NCBI GenBank assembly: GCA_963708165.1
Contig: OY970187.1
Span: forward strand, 1,054,001-1,118,000
DNA: 64,000 nt
Origin: Rubricoccus sp963708165
GTDB taxonomy: Bacteria; Bacteroidota; Rhodothermia; Rhodothermales; Rubricoccaceae
Direction of reading: 5' to 3'
Shown: piece by piece, positions 29,066 through 37,095 of the stretch
How the letters are laid out: each line of letters begins with the position of its first letter
Numbering within the stretch: position 1 is the stretch's first letter
Position numbers and translations under genes: made by a program
Notes under the pieces: generated by a model
What the model was told of the DNA's origin: nothing
Databases searched by the model: none
What the model saw: only the letters and a program-made list of their open reading frames with translations

Positions 29066-29935
29066 ATGACGTTTTCCCTCATCAAGCCCCGCCTCACAAA
29101 CCTCTCGGGGAGCGCTGGGCACCTGGGCGGCGCCATCGTGGAGCGCGACCTGGAGCGGCCAGGCACCGCGCCAGAGGCCTCTGGCGGCGCCGTGGACCGA
29201 TCACCGCGCCACGTTCTGGTTCTCCCCATGGGGCCGCCGCGGCAGTTGGCATGGACGATGGGCGGAGCCGCACAGCGCGAGACGTTTGCCTCTGGCGACG
29301 CGATCCTCAACCCGGTCGGGCTCGATACCAATCCGCAGTGGGCGGGTGAAACCGAACTCGTTCTGTTTGCTGCCGCGCCCGAGATGCTGGACCGCGCGGC
29401 GCAGCAGATCGGGCGGAGCGCGAGCGCGGAGTTGGTGCCGCGCTACCACTTCCAGGACGTGTTGCTGCATCGCCTCGCGCTCACGCTCTCCGAAGAGTTT
29501 GAGCACGAGCACGCGCCAGACCTCCTCTACGCCGAGTCGCTGACGCACGCTCTGGTAGCGCACCTCCTCAAGCGGTACACCGTCGAGGGCGCCGCGCCGC
29601 TCACCATCGGCAGGGGGCTTTCGGCGCTCGCGCTGCAGCGCGTAACCGACTACATGGGTGACCACCTGGCCGCTACGCTGACACTAGCCGAGATGGCGCG
29701 CGTGGCAGGCTACAGCCCCTCGCACTTCACCGACCTCTTCCGGCGCTCCACCGGTCGCACGCCGCACCAGTACGTAATCGAGCAGCGGCTGGACGAGGCC
29801 GAGCGGCTTCTGGCGAACACGAGCCTCCCCATCGCGACGGTCGCGCTGCAGGCCGGCTTCGCGGACCAGAGCCACCTCACCCGCACGATGCGCCGCCGCC
29901 GCGGCGTCACGCCCGGCGTGCTTCGGGAAGCGTAG
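29066..29935 (+). CDS. AraC-family transcriptional regulator
   Basis: 289 residues. The N-terminal half is a variable sensing domain that I cannot place. The C-terminal 100 residues form the AraC/XylS double helix-turn-helix: LAATLTLAEMARVAGYSPSHFTDLF, RSTGRTPHQYVIEQRLDEAERLL, IATVALQAGFADQSHLTRTMRRRRGVTPG. The ATG at 29066 follows a 121-base gap after the TonB receptor on the same strand, so it may regulate that receptor or the small genes that follow. The effector is unknown. Confidence 0.9.
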   Translation: MTFSLIKPRLTNLSGSAGHLGGAIVERDLERPGTAPEASGGAVDRSPRHVLVLPMGPPRQLAWTMGGAAQRETFASGDAILNPVGLDTNPQWAGETELVLFAAAPEMLDRAAQQIGRSASAELVPRYHFQDVLLHRLALTLSEEFEHEHAPDLLYAESLTHALVAHLLKRYTVEGAAPLTIGRGLSALALQRVTDYMGDHLAATLTLAEMARVAGYSPSHFTDLFRRSTGRTPHQYVIEQRLDEAERLLANTSLPIATVALQAGFADQSHLTRTMRRRRGVTPGVLREA

Positions 29936-29947
29936 CGCGGGCTGCCC

Positions 29948-30009
29948 GCCTCTGGCGCCAGAGGCGCTGAGCTTGGGCCGCTGGGCGTGTCCGCCAGAGG
30001 CCTCTGGCG
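29948..30009. repeat. Two palindromes of opposite arrangement
   Basis: GCCTCTGGCGCCAGAGGC at 29948-29965, starting 13 bases after the AraC stop, and CGCCAGAGGCCTCTGGCG at 29992-30009. Confidence 0.92.
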
Positions 30010-30130
30010 ATGCGCGAGACCGGAGGAATGTTCTACGGCGCGGCGGCGTGTGCAAGACGCAGGCGGCGGGTGCGAAATACGTTGGCGCCAGAGGCGATTC
30101 GCGCCTCGACCCTCCACACTCCTACACAGG

Positions 30131-30460
30131 ATGAGCACGCCTACTCTTCCCACGACCGTCGCGGCCTTTGTCGCCGCCGTCAACCGCGGCGACACCGACG
30201 CCTTTCTCGGCTTCTTTCCCGACGACGGCGTCGTGGACGATTGGGGCCGCCGCTTTGCCGGCCACGACGCGATCCGCGCGTGGAGCGACCGCGAGTTCAT
30301 CGGCGCCGAGGGCACGATGACGCCGCAAGAGGTCACCGCCAGAGGCTTCGAGGTAGACGTGAAAGCCGGGTGGGCGAGCACGCACCACAACGGCGACAGC
30401 CGGTTCGTCTTCATCGTGGACGGCCACCGCATCCGCGAGATGCGCATCACGAGCGCATAG
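30131..30460 (+). CDS. SnoaL-like (NTF2-fold) protein
   Basis: 109 residues with the NTF2/SnoaL pattern: an N-terminal helix pair (VAAFVAAVNRGDTDAFLGFF), then DDGVVDDWGRRFAGHDAIRAWSDREF and a C-terminal beta sheet ending VFIVDGHRIREMRIT. Members of this fold are small ligand-binding proteins or isomerases; the function here is unknown. The ATG at 30131 gives the standard length. It is the first of a same-strand run with the DoxX gene 28 bases later. Confidence 0.85.
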   Translation: MSTPTLPTTVAAFVAAVNRGDTDAFLGFFPDDGVVDDWGRRFAGHDAIRAWSDREFIGAEGTMTPQEVTARGFEVDVKAGWASTHHNGDSRFVFIVDGHRIREMRITSA

Positions 30461-30488
30461 CGATCTTTTCCTTCTTCCCGCGCACGCC

Positions 30489-30908
30489 ATGACCAGCTCC
30501 ATCCTTTACCTCGTCGCCCGCGTGCTGATCGCGAGCGTGTTCATCGGGCTGGGCGCAGAGCGCCTGCTGATGGCCTCTGGCGCGATCTCGGGCGGGCCGG
30601 TGAGCGCAGGGACTGTTGCGTTCTCTGTCTTTGAACTCGTGGCCGGTCTCGCCATCGTGTTCGGCTGGCAGGTGACGGGAGTGTCGCTCGTCATGGCCGC
30701 CTTTCTTGCCGTCGATGCCGTGGCCTCGCACCCGTTCTGGGTGGTGGAGGCTGCGGAGCGGCACGGCCAGTACCTGCACTTCCTGAAAAACCTCGCGGCC
30801 ATCGGCGGCCTGCTCCTTCTGGCACGGGTCGGCGACGTGCCCGACCGCCAGAGGACCAGCACCTCGGCTCCCGCACCCGACTCGCCTCTGGCGCCAGAGG
30901 CCCGCTAG
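30489..30908 (+). CDS. DoxX-family membrane protein
   Basis: 139 residues with four predicted membrane helices (ILYLVARVLIASVFIGLG, VAFSVFELVAGLAIVFGW, VSLVMAAFLAVDAVA, LKNLAAIGGLLLLARV), matching the DoxX/DoxD-like family. DoxX proteins are linked to redox or respiratory functions in some bacteria, but the role here is open. The C-terminus SPLAPEAR is encoded by the 18-bp palindrome at 30884-30901, which reaches into the stop region. LtrA follows three bases after the stop. Confidence 0.87.
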   Translation: MTSSILYLVARVLIASVFIGLGAERLLMASGAISGGPVSAGTVAFSVFELVAGLAIVFGWQVTGVSLVMAAFLAVDAVASHPFWVVEAAERHGQYLHFLKNLAAIGGLLLLARVGDVPDRQRTSTSAPAPDSPLAPEAR

Positions 30909-30911
30909 CCT

Positions 30912-32084
30912 ATGTCTTTGCTCGACCGATTCGCGCCTGCGAGCGCGCTACGTCCTCCCGGAGAGCCCCGTGTGACCAACATGGAGCTGTTCTTCGATCT
31001 GGTGTACGTCTTCTCTATCATCCAGCTCTCGCACTTTCTGCTGGCGCACCTCTCGTGGCTGGGCGCGTTGCAGGCCGCGACGGTGTTTGCCGCCGTCTGG
31101 TGGGCGTGGAACTACACCGCGTGGGCCACCAACTGGATCGACCCGGACAGCATGGCTGGGCGTCTGTTCATGGTGGCGCTCATGGGCTGCGCGCTCACAA
31201 TGGCTGTCGGTATTCCGACGGCGTATAGTACGGGCGCAGGCCTGTTTGTAGGCGCGTACGTCACGATGGCGCTGGTCCGCGCCTTCTATATGGCCGCCGT
31301 GTTTCGGGGCCAGCGGATGGGCCAGAACTATGCACAGTTGGGCGCATGGAGCGCAGTCTCAGCGGTCTTCTGGATTGCGGGCGTGTTTCTGCCCGAGTTT
31401 CGTACTGGCCTGTGGATCGCGGGCGTCATAATCGACTACGCGGCGCCGTACGTCGGCTTTTGGCTGCCGGGCGCAGGCGCGACGCCCATGAGCACGTGGA
31501 CGCTCAACGGGCTCCACCTGTTGGAGCGTAACCAGCAGGTGTTCATCATCGCGCTGGGCGAGTCCATCCTGCTTCTCGGTGGCACGCTCATCGGCACCAC
31601 GCTCGCGGCGAAGTACCTGGGCGCGGCCGGGCTGGGCTTTGCGATCATCGTAGCGCTGTGGTGGCTCTACTTCGTGCGGACGACTCAAAAAGGCGAGCAC
31701 GCATTTGCTCACGGCGAGGACCACACCAAACTGGCCCGCGCGAGCCTGGCCTATTCCCACGGCGTGATGGTGGCGGGCGCCGTCGTCGTCGCCGTCGGCA
31801 TCGAGATGATCATCGCGCACCCGTTCGACCCGGTTTACGCGTCCACGGTGCTCGTTGCCACGGTCGGCCCGGCCCTGTACTTGTTGGGCAGCGTCCTCTT
31901 TGAGCGCTCGGTTTCGGGCGAGACGCCGGTCGCACATCTGGTCGCCATCGGCGCGCTGGCCCTCGCGGGCGGCGCAGTGCTGTACCTGCACGCCTCTGGC
32001 GTGGTGCTGGGCGCGGCCGTTTTGGGCGTGCTGCTCGTGCTCGCCTTCTGGGCCACCTCGCGCAGCAGTGCGCACGCGGCATGA
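30912..32084 (+). CDS. Low-temperature-requirement protein A (LtrA) family
   Basis: 390-residue integral membrane protein with about ten hydrophobic helices. The LtrA signatures RVTNMELFFDLVYVF near residue 20 and LLERNQQVFIIALGESIL near residue 200 are clear. The family was named from Listeria low-temperature growth, and the biochemical function is not established. The ATG at 30912 lies directly after the DoxX stop, and the gene overlaps the channel gene by four bases (ATGA), so DoxX, LtrA and the channel are probably one transcript. Confidence 0.93.
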   Translation: MSLLDRFAPASALRPPGEPRVTNMELFFDLVYVFSIIQLSHFLLAHLSWLGALQAATVFAAVWWAWNYTAWATNWIDPDSMAGRLFMVALMGCALTMAVGIPTAYSTGAGLFVGAYVTMALVRAFYMAAVFRGQRMGQNYAQLGAWSAVSAVFWIAGVFLPEFRTGLWIAGVIIDYAAPYVGFWLPGAGATPMSTWTLNGLHLLERNQQVFIIALGESILLLGGTLIGTTLAAKYLGAAGLGFAIIVALWWLYFVRTTQKGEHAFAHGEDHTKLARASLAYSHGVMVAGAVVVAVGIEMIIAHPFDPVYASTVLVATVGPALYLLGSVLFERSVSGETPVAHLVAIGALALAGGAVLYLHASGVVLGAAVLGVLLVLAFWATSRSSAHAA

Positions 32085-32749
32085 GCGACGCTCGCCAGAG
32101 GCTCGGGCTGTTCCGCAAGGACATGCACGCGGCGCTGTTCCTGCTGCTGGCCGTGCTGGTTCACAACCTCACGTACCCGCTCTCGGGCGCGGGCGGCGCG
32201 TGGCCCGCCGTCTTCTACGCCTTCTTCGCCAGCATCTTCGTCGTGGCCGTGTTCGCAATGAGCGCCCGGCCTCTGGCGCGGTGGACGATCTCGGGGGCAG
32301 GCATAGCCGTCTTCGCGGCAGGGCTCCTCAACGCGTACGCTCCGAGCGCGGTCACGCCTCTGGCGCTGTACCTGAGCGTGATCGCGTACCACGGCATCAT
32401 CATCGTGGTGCTCGCGCGCGTGATCTTCGGCGCAGCCGAGGTCTTTACCGAGGTCATTGTGTCCGCGACCTCGCTCTACCTCATCATCGGGTCCGTGTTT
32501 ACAGCGCTGTTCGGGCTGGTGGAGTGGGCGGCGCCCGGCTCGTTCCAGCAAGCCTCTGGCGCGGCGGTGGAGTGGCAGCAGTTCCTCTACTTCAGCTACG
32601 TCACGCTCACCTCGCTGGGCTACGGAGACATTCTGCCGGTCGGCTTCTACGCGCAGTCGATGGCGGCGTTTGAGGCCGTCGTGGGCGTGCTCTACACCGT
32701 GGTCCTGCTTTCGCGGCTCGTCGGGATGCACCAGAACCGGGCGGTCTGA
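32081..32749 (+). CDS. Two-helix potassium-type ion channel
   Basis: 222 residues. Several N-terminal hydrophobic helices are followed by a pore region whose selectivity filter reads TLTSLGYGDILPVG, close to the K+ channel signature TxGYGD, and a final helix (AFEAVVGVLYTVVLLSRLVGM). Two pore-type helices per subunit suggest a tetramer. No RCK or ligand-binding domain is visible. Translationally coupled to ltrA by an ATGA overlap. Confidence 0.9.
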   Translation: MSDARQRLGLFRKDMHAALFLLLAVLVHNLTYPLSGAGGAWPAVFYAFFASIFVVAVFAMSARPLARWTISGAGIAVFAAGLLNAYAPSAVTPLALYLSVIAYHGIIIVVLARVIFGAAEVFTEVIVSATSLYLIIGSVFTALFGLVEWAAPGSFQQASGAAVEWQQFLYFSYVTLTSLGYGDILPVGFYAQSMAAFEAVVGVLYTVVLLSRLVGMHQNRAV

Positions 32750-32755
32750 GCGCGG

Positions 32756-32773
32756 GCCTCTGGCGCCAGAGGC
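32756..32773. repeat. 18-bp palindrome after the channel gene
   Basis: Perfect copy of GCCTCTGGCGCCAGAGGC, six bases after the channel stop codon. Confidence 0.92.
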
Positions 32774-32784
32774 TGCGTCCGCGT

Positions 32785-32821
32785 AGAAAAATGCCCCGCT
32801 CGTCACAGAGACGGGCGGGGC
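32785..32821 (-). terminator. Rho-independent terminator (minus strand)
   Basis: On the minus strand a 12-bp stem (GCCCCGCCCGTC with GACGAGCGGGGC, one C-A mismatch) closes a 5-base loop and is followed by ATTTTTCT. The T-run exists only on this strand, so it ends minus-strand transcription. It lies 27 bases beyond the stop of the small ORF at 32848-32934. Confidence 0.75.
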
Positions 32822-32847
32822 GAAGAGTCCGGTGCCGGAGGCGCGGC

Positions 32848-32934
32848 TTAGCTGTTGGCCTTCTGCCGCTGGCGAGAGCCGAGAGCGAGAAGCAGGAAAA
32901 GCGCCACCGGGACCGCGAGTTGCAAAGCAAGCAT
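32848..32934 (-). CDS. Very small hydrophobic peptide (28 residues)
   Basis: ATG at 32934, TAA at 32848-32850. The product is one short hydrophobic helix (LALQLAVPVALFLLLALG) with a basic tail SRQRQKANS, as in single-pass membrane microproteins or type I toxin peptides. It is supported by the strand-specific terminator just beyond it and by lying alone in a 422-base gap between a channel gene and a divergent cupin gene. No clear ribosome site is visible. Translation is unproven. Confidence 0.45.
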   Translation of the reverse strand: MLALQLAVPVALFLLLALGSRQRQKANS

Positions 32935-33171
32935 GGCGTCGGGGTGGCTGGTTGGACGGGAGGTTCTGTACCGATAGCATCGGGACAAAAGTTGCATCCC
33001 GAGCGCAAGGACCTCGCGAACAGACGCTTCAGGTAGCCGACCCGTACGGAGCCCTCCCGAACGGGACATCTCTCTAGCCGCCGCCGCTCGCTTCCGGGTC
33101 ACGCACGCTGCGAGATTCTCGCCAGAGGCCTCTGGCGGCGGCGATCTTTCCGTCTCTCCTTCCCTTGCCCC

Positions 33172-33531
33172 ATGCCCCGCCATATCACTGCCCCCACCCG
33201 CATTCCTGTGCCCGGCGGCAAGCTTATCGAAGAACACATCGGCCGCGTCAACACGCAGACCGAGAGCCTCTCCGTCGCGCACATGATCGCGCCGCCCGGC
33301 TGGGACGAGCCGGTGCAAACGCCCACGTTCGACGAGGCGACCATCGTGCTCCGCGGCACGATGCGCGTAGAGCACGACGGCGCGCAGATGGACGTCGGAC
33401 CCGGCGAAACCGTGCTCTGTGAGGCGGGAGAGCGTGTGCGCTACTCTAACCCCTCTGCCACGGACGAGTGCGAGTACTGGGCCGTCTGCACGCCTGCGTT
33501 CTCGCCAGAGGCGGCGGGGCGCCAGGACTGA
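33172..33531 (+). CDS. Cupin-domain protein
   Basis: 119 residues forming a single small beta-barrel: SVAHMIAPPGWDEPVQTPTFDEATIVLRGTMRVE, then MDVGPGETVLCEAGERVRYSNP. The first cupin box lacks the full set of histidines usual for metal binding (TPTFDEATIVLRG has Glu but no HxH), so it may bind ligand without a canonical metal or use other residues. The ATG at 33172 is the only good start. Function unknown. Confidence 0.8.
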   Translation: MPRHITAPTRIPVPGGKLIEEHIGRVNTQTESLSVAHMIAPPGWDEPVQTPTFDEATIVLRGTMRVEHDGAQMDVGPGETVLCEAGERVRYSNPSATDECEYWAVCTPAFSPEAAGRQD

Positions 33532-33617
33532 GCAACGCCGAGCCTCTGGCGCGGTCTCCGGTATACCAGGCCGCCAGAGGCCCAGTTAGCTTTCTGCACC
33601 CCTTTCCTCCCGCCGCT

Positions 33618-34253
33618 ATGCGCATTGCCCTCCTTGTTGCCCTCGCCTGTACGCTCGCGGCGTGCAGCGCCTCGGAGAAGACCGCCTCTGGCGGAACGTA
33701 CTCGGTCCAGAGAGAAGGGGACGGCACAGTCATCCAGGTTAGCGAAGGCGCGTCCGCAGAAACGCTGATGGCGGCGCTCCGAGACGCGATCGAACTCGCC
33801 AAGTGGGTCCCGCCAGAGGCTGCGGGTGGGTTGCGGCAGACCAGAGCGACGAAGTTGGAGGCGACGGGAGACATGGGCATCACCTCGGTCTACACCTACG
33901 ACCTTCCCACCGGTGGCTTCAGCGTGTACATCTACCGCTACCCAACCGAAGCCGAAGGCCAGATTGCGGAAACGCAGACGGCGCTGGAAGAACTCGTTCG
34001 CCAAGAGCGGATCGATGCCGTCGAGTTGAAGAGCCAGACCACGCAGCAGATCCCCTGGGACGGCGGCGAGGCGACGCTGCACCGCGTGCGGTTTGTGGAG
34101 ACGATGGAAGGCGCCCCGTACGATTCCTACATGTACCTCGTCAAAGACGACATGCACTGGATCAAGGCCCGGACCACCTTTCCCGAGGGGCGCTACAAGA
34201 TGAAAGACGTCGACGCGATGGTACTGGCGCTGCTTGCGGATCGCACCGGCTAG
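33618..34253 (+). CDS. Lipoprotein of unknown function
   Basis: 211 residues from the ATG at 33618. The lipobox TLAAC sets the Cys near residue 18. The mature part is a compact alpha/beta domain with several Tyr-rich strands (TSVYTYDLPTGGFSVYIYRYP, YDSYMYLVKDDMHWIKA). I do not recognise a family. It stands between the cupin gene and the DUF3095 gene, all on the plus strand, each gap marked by repeat copies. Confidence 0.62.
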   Translation: MRIALLVALACTLAACSASEKTASGGTYSVQREGDGTVIQVSEGASAETLMAALRDAIELAKWVPPEAAGGLRQTRATKLEATGDMGITSVYTYDLPTGGFSVYIYRYPTEAEGQIAETQTALEELVRQERIDAVELKSQTTQQIPWDGGEATLHRVRFVETMEGAPYDSYMYLVKDDMHWIKARTTFPEGRYKMKDVDAMVLALLADRTG

Positions 34254-34278
34254 CCTCTGGCCGCCTGTCTTGAGCGCA

Positions 34279-34296
34279 GCCTCTGGCGCCAGAGGC
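34279..34296. repeat. 18-bp palindrome GCCTCTGGCGCCAGAGGC
   Basis: Perfect copy, 25 bases after the lipoprotein stop; a single inverted word follows at about 34313. Confidence 0.92.
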
Positions 34297-34336
34297 CCGA
34301 GACGCCCGCACCTCGCCAGAGGCGCTACGTTGCGCC

Positions 34337-35494
34337 ATGCCCGTCGACTTCTACGCCGATCTCCCCGCGCGCACGCGCTTCGCCGACCTCGCAGACCCCA
34401 GCGTGTACACGCCCGTCCCGGACGAGTGGACCGTGGTATTGACCGACGTGGTCGGTTCGACGGTGGCGGTGCAGGCGGGCCGCTACCGCGACGTGAACTA
34501 TGTGGGCGCGGCGAGCATCGCGGCGGTGCTCAACGCCAGCGGCCGCGTGGACATCCCGTTCGTGTTCGGCGGCGACGGCGCTACGCTCGTCGTACCGCCC
34601 GATCTCTTGGAGAACTCTCTGGCAGCACTGGCGGCACTTCAGGATCACGCGAGCCAGCGCCTCGACCTCCCGCTACGCGTGGGCCACGTGCCGATGACAG
34701 CCATCCGCGAGGCCGGTCACCAGATCTCGGTCGCGCGCTTCCAGGCGTCGCCCAACTACGCACAGGCGCTGTTTCTGGGCAGCGGCATGGCGTGGGCCGA
34801 GGACCAGATCAAAGACCCCGAGACCGCAGGCATTTACGCCTCCGATGCCGAGCCCGCCTCTGGCGACGATCCGTACGCCGGTCTGGAGTGCCGGTGGGAA
34901 GACATCCCGAGCCCCTACGGTGAGACCGTGGCGCTGCTCGTGTCGGCCACCGGCGGAACACCGACCGACACCTACCGCGAGGTGCTACGCGAGGTCGAAG
35001 ACATCTACGGCACCGGCGACGCGCCTCATCCGATCACGCTCGACGGCCTCCGCCTCTCCTCCGATCCGCGGCGCCTCTCGCCCGAGATCGCGCTTCGCCA
35101 TCCCGCCCGCGCCGTCGCCAAGCGCGCCGAGTTGTGGGGGCGCAACCTGCTCGGGCGCGTGCTCATCCGCCGCAAAATCGCGACCGAGGAGACCGACTGG
35201 GACGCCTACCCCAAACTCCTCCGCGCCGCGACCGACTACCGCAAGTTCGACGGCGTGCTGCGCATGATCCTCGCCGGGACGACCGCGCAGCGCCAGAGGC
35301 TCGAAGCGCTTCTCAGTGCCCGCTACGATGCGGGCGACCTCGCGTGGGGCCTCCACGTCTCGGACCGCGCCGTGATGACCTGCCTCGTCTACAAGCGCAT
35401 GGGTCAGCAGGTCCACTTTGTGGACGGCGCGAACGGAGGCTACACCGCGGCTGCGGTGCCGTTCAAGAAGCGCCTCAAGGCGCTCGCGGGCTGA
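34337..35494 (+). CDS. DUF3095-family protein, cyclase-like motifs
   Basis: 385 residues, the normal DUF3095 length. Near the N-terminus VVLTDVVGSTVAVQAG followed by FVFGGDGATLV resembles the two metal-binding regions of class III nucleotide cyclases (TDxxGST and GDG). The C-terminal half (YRKFDGVLRMILAGT, HVSDRAVMTCLVY, FVDGANGGYTAAA) is typical of DUF3095. Whether members make a cyclic nucleotide is not known to me. It lies 146 bases upstream of a GAF histidine kinase on the same strand, which would fit a signalling role. Confidence 0.82.
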   Translation: MPVDFYADLPARTRFADLADPSVYTPVPDEWTVVLTDVVGSTVAVQAGRYRDVNYVGAASIAAVLNASGRVDIPFVFGGDGATLVVPPDLLENSLAALAALQDHASQRLDLPLRVGHVPMTAIREAGHQISVARFQASPNYAQALFLGSGMAWAEDQIKDPETAGIYASDAEPASGDDPYAGLECRWEDIPSPYGETVALLVSATGGTPTDTYREVLREVEDIYGTGDAPHPITLDGLRLSSDPRRLSPEIALRHPARAVAKRAELWGRNLLGRVLIRRKIATEETDWDAYPKLLRAATDYRKFDGVLRMILAGTTAQRQRLEALLSARYDAGDLAWGLHVSDRAVMTCLVYKRMGQQVHFVDGANGGYTAAAVPFKKRLKALAG

Positions 35495-35558
35495 AGACCG
35501 CGGGCCCGCCGCCTCTGGCGACCTCCCTCCAGACGAGACACGCGACGCAACACGGGTG

Positions 35559-35576
35559 GCCTCTGGCGCCAGAGGC
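35559..35576. repeat. 18-bp palindrome upstream of the GAF kinase
   Basis: Perfect copy of GCCTCTGGCGCCAGAGGC between the DUF3095 gene and the kinase gene. Confidence 0.92.
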
Positions 35577-35640
35577 TCGCGGATTCAAGTCCGTGCAGGC
35601 AGGCGCCGATACTTGGCAGAGCACTCATCAGGCTCTTGCA

Positions 35641-36918
35641 GTGGCCCTGCCCTCCCACGACCTCGTGACCGAAACCATCCTCCGACCGCGTTCCGACGAA
35701 CCGTTCGAAGCCGCTATGCGCCGCCTGCGCATGCTGCTCGATGTCAACGTCGCGCTGAGCGCCGTGGCAGACCTCGACCACCTGCTCGGCACCATCATCC
35801 GCACCACGACCACGGTGCTGCGCTGTGAGGCCGCGTCGATTTTGCTGCACGAGCCGCGCGAAAACGTGCTCCGCTTCGCCGCCGCCACCGGAGACGAGAC
35901 GGGCACCCTCTCCGAGATACGAGTGCCGCTCTATGGCAGCCTCGCGGGAACCATCTACACCGAGAACCGGGCCCTGCTCGCCGTCGACCTGGAACACGAC
36001 GAGCGTCACTTCGACGATGCGTCGGCGGCCACAGGCTTCAAACCGCGCACGCTTCTCGGCGTGCCCATGCGCGTCGACGGCAAGCCTGTCGGCGTTCTCG
36101 AAGCACTCAACCCCCACGAGGCGTTCGATGCCGTCGATGCGGAGATGCTGCTCATCGTCTCGGCGCAGGCCGCCGTCGCCATCCGCAACGCACGGCAGCG
36201 CGAGGCGCTCGACGACGCCCGCACCCGTCTCGCGACGCTCGACCGCGTCAAGAGCGACTTCATGTCCGTCGCCTCGCACGAACTGCGCACGCCTCTGGCG
36301 GCGCTGCGCGGCTTTGGCGAGATCCTGCACGAAGAGGTGCGCCCGGCTCTCGTGAGCCACGCCGAAGAGGTCGTGCGCTCGGCCAGGCGCATGGAAGCCA
36401 TCGTGGAGACGCTGGAAGAGATGAGTCGCCTGGAAGACACGCGCCACACCGACCGCAGCACCACCCGGTTCTCCCTCGCTGACGTACTCTCCGGCGCGAC
36501 CACGAGCGTCGAGCGCCCCGTTCGCTTCGCGCTTCCCGCGCATCCGCTCCAGCTTTGGGGCGAACGAGACCGGCTCAGCCTCGCCTTTTCCCACCTCCTG
36601 GCCAATGCGGTGCAGTTCACCCCGCCAGAGGCTGGCATCCACGTCGAGGCCGAGTCGCATGAGGACGAGGTGCACGTCCGCATCCGCGACGAAGGCCGCG
36701 GCATAGACCCCGCCGACCTAGAGCGCATCTTCGAGGCCTTTGTGCAGACCGACGACCCGCTCACGCGCCGCACCGAGGGGCTGGGGATGGGGCTGACCGT
36801 CGCGCGCTCCATCGTGCTTCGCCACCGCGGGCGCCTGTGGGCTACCAGCGACGGGGTGGGCCGCGGCAGCACGTTCCATGTGCGCCTGCCTCTGGCGAAG
36901 CACCGCGCCGCAGCCTGA
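35641..36918 (+). CDS. GAF-domain sensor histidine kinase
   Basis: About 425 residues and apparently soluble. A GAF domain (residues about 35-195: LLGTIIRTTTTVLRCEAASILL, RTLLGVPMRVDGKPVGVLEALN) precedes the histidine-phosphotransfer helix (DFMSVASHELRTPLAALRGF). The ATPase domain has LANAVQF, DEGRGIDP and GLGMGLTVARSIV. GAF domains bind small ligands or sense redox or light. No receiver gene is adjacent. The start is uncertain: GTG at 35641 is used; GTG 35665 or ATG 35716 would also leave the GAF domain whole. Confidence 0.88.
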   Translation: MALPSHDLVTETILRPRSDEPFEAAMRRLRMLLDVNVALSAVADLDHLLGTIIRTTTTVLRCEAASILLHEPRENVLRFAAATGDETGTLSEIRVPLYGSLAGTIYTENRALLAVDLEHDERHFDDASAATGFKPRTLLGVPMRVDGKPVGVLEALNPHEAFDAVDAEMLLIVSAQAAVAIRNARQREALDDARTRLATLDRVKSDFMSVASHELRTPLAALRGFGEILHEEVRPALVSHAEEVVRSARRMEAIVETLEEMSRLEDTRHTDRSTTRFSLADVLSGATTSVERPVRFALPAHPLQLWGERDRLSLAFSHLLANAVQFTPPEAGIHVEAESHEDEVHVRIRDEGRGIDPADLERIFEAFVQTDDPLTRRTEGLGMGLTVARSIVLRHRGRLWATSDGVGRGSTFHVRLPLAKHRAAA

Positions 36919-37021
36919 ATCAGGGCGCCACGAGTAAAAACATGGAGAGTGCATGGCCTCTGGCGGTATCCGCGCTCAGGCACATGTGGTCTTGGGGACA
37001 CTCACGCAGGCCTTATACCGA

Positions 37022-37038
37022 GTGAATCCGGGATTCAC
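37022..37038. promoter_or_regulatory. Perfect dyad GTGAATCC-G-GGATTCAC
   Basis: Eight-base arms around a single G, 58 bases upstream of the mltF start, flanked by CTTATACCG and ACATACCGG. There is no T-run, so a terminator is unlikely; an operator for mltF is the simplest reading. Confidence 0.42.
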
Positions 37039-37095
37039 GGACCCACATACCGGGGGCAGCCGTAGGTGCCGTTCTTTCTGCTTCCCCAGTCTTCC

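Noticed and set aside
32971..32983. CCGAT-AGC-ATCGG dyad upstream of the small peptide gene
   Set aside because: Five-base arms are short enough to arise by chance in this length of DNA, and no promoter boxes could be tied to it.
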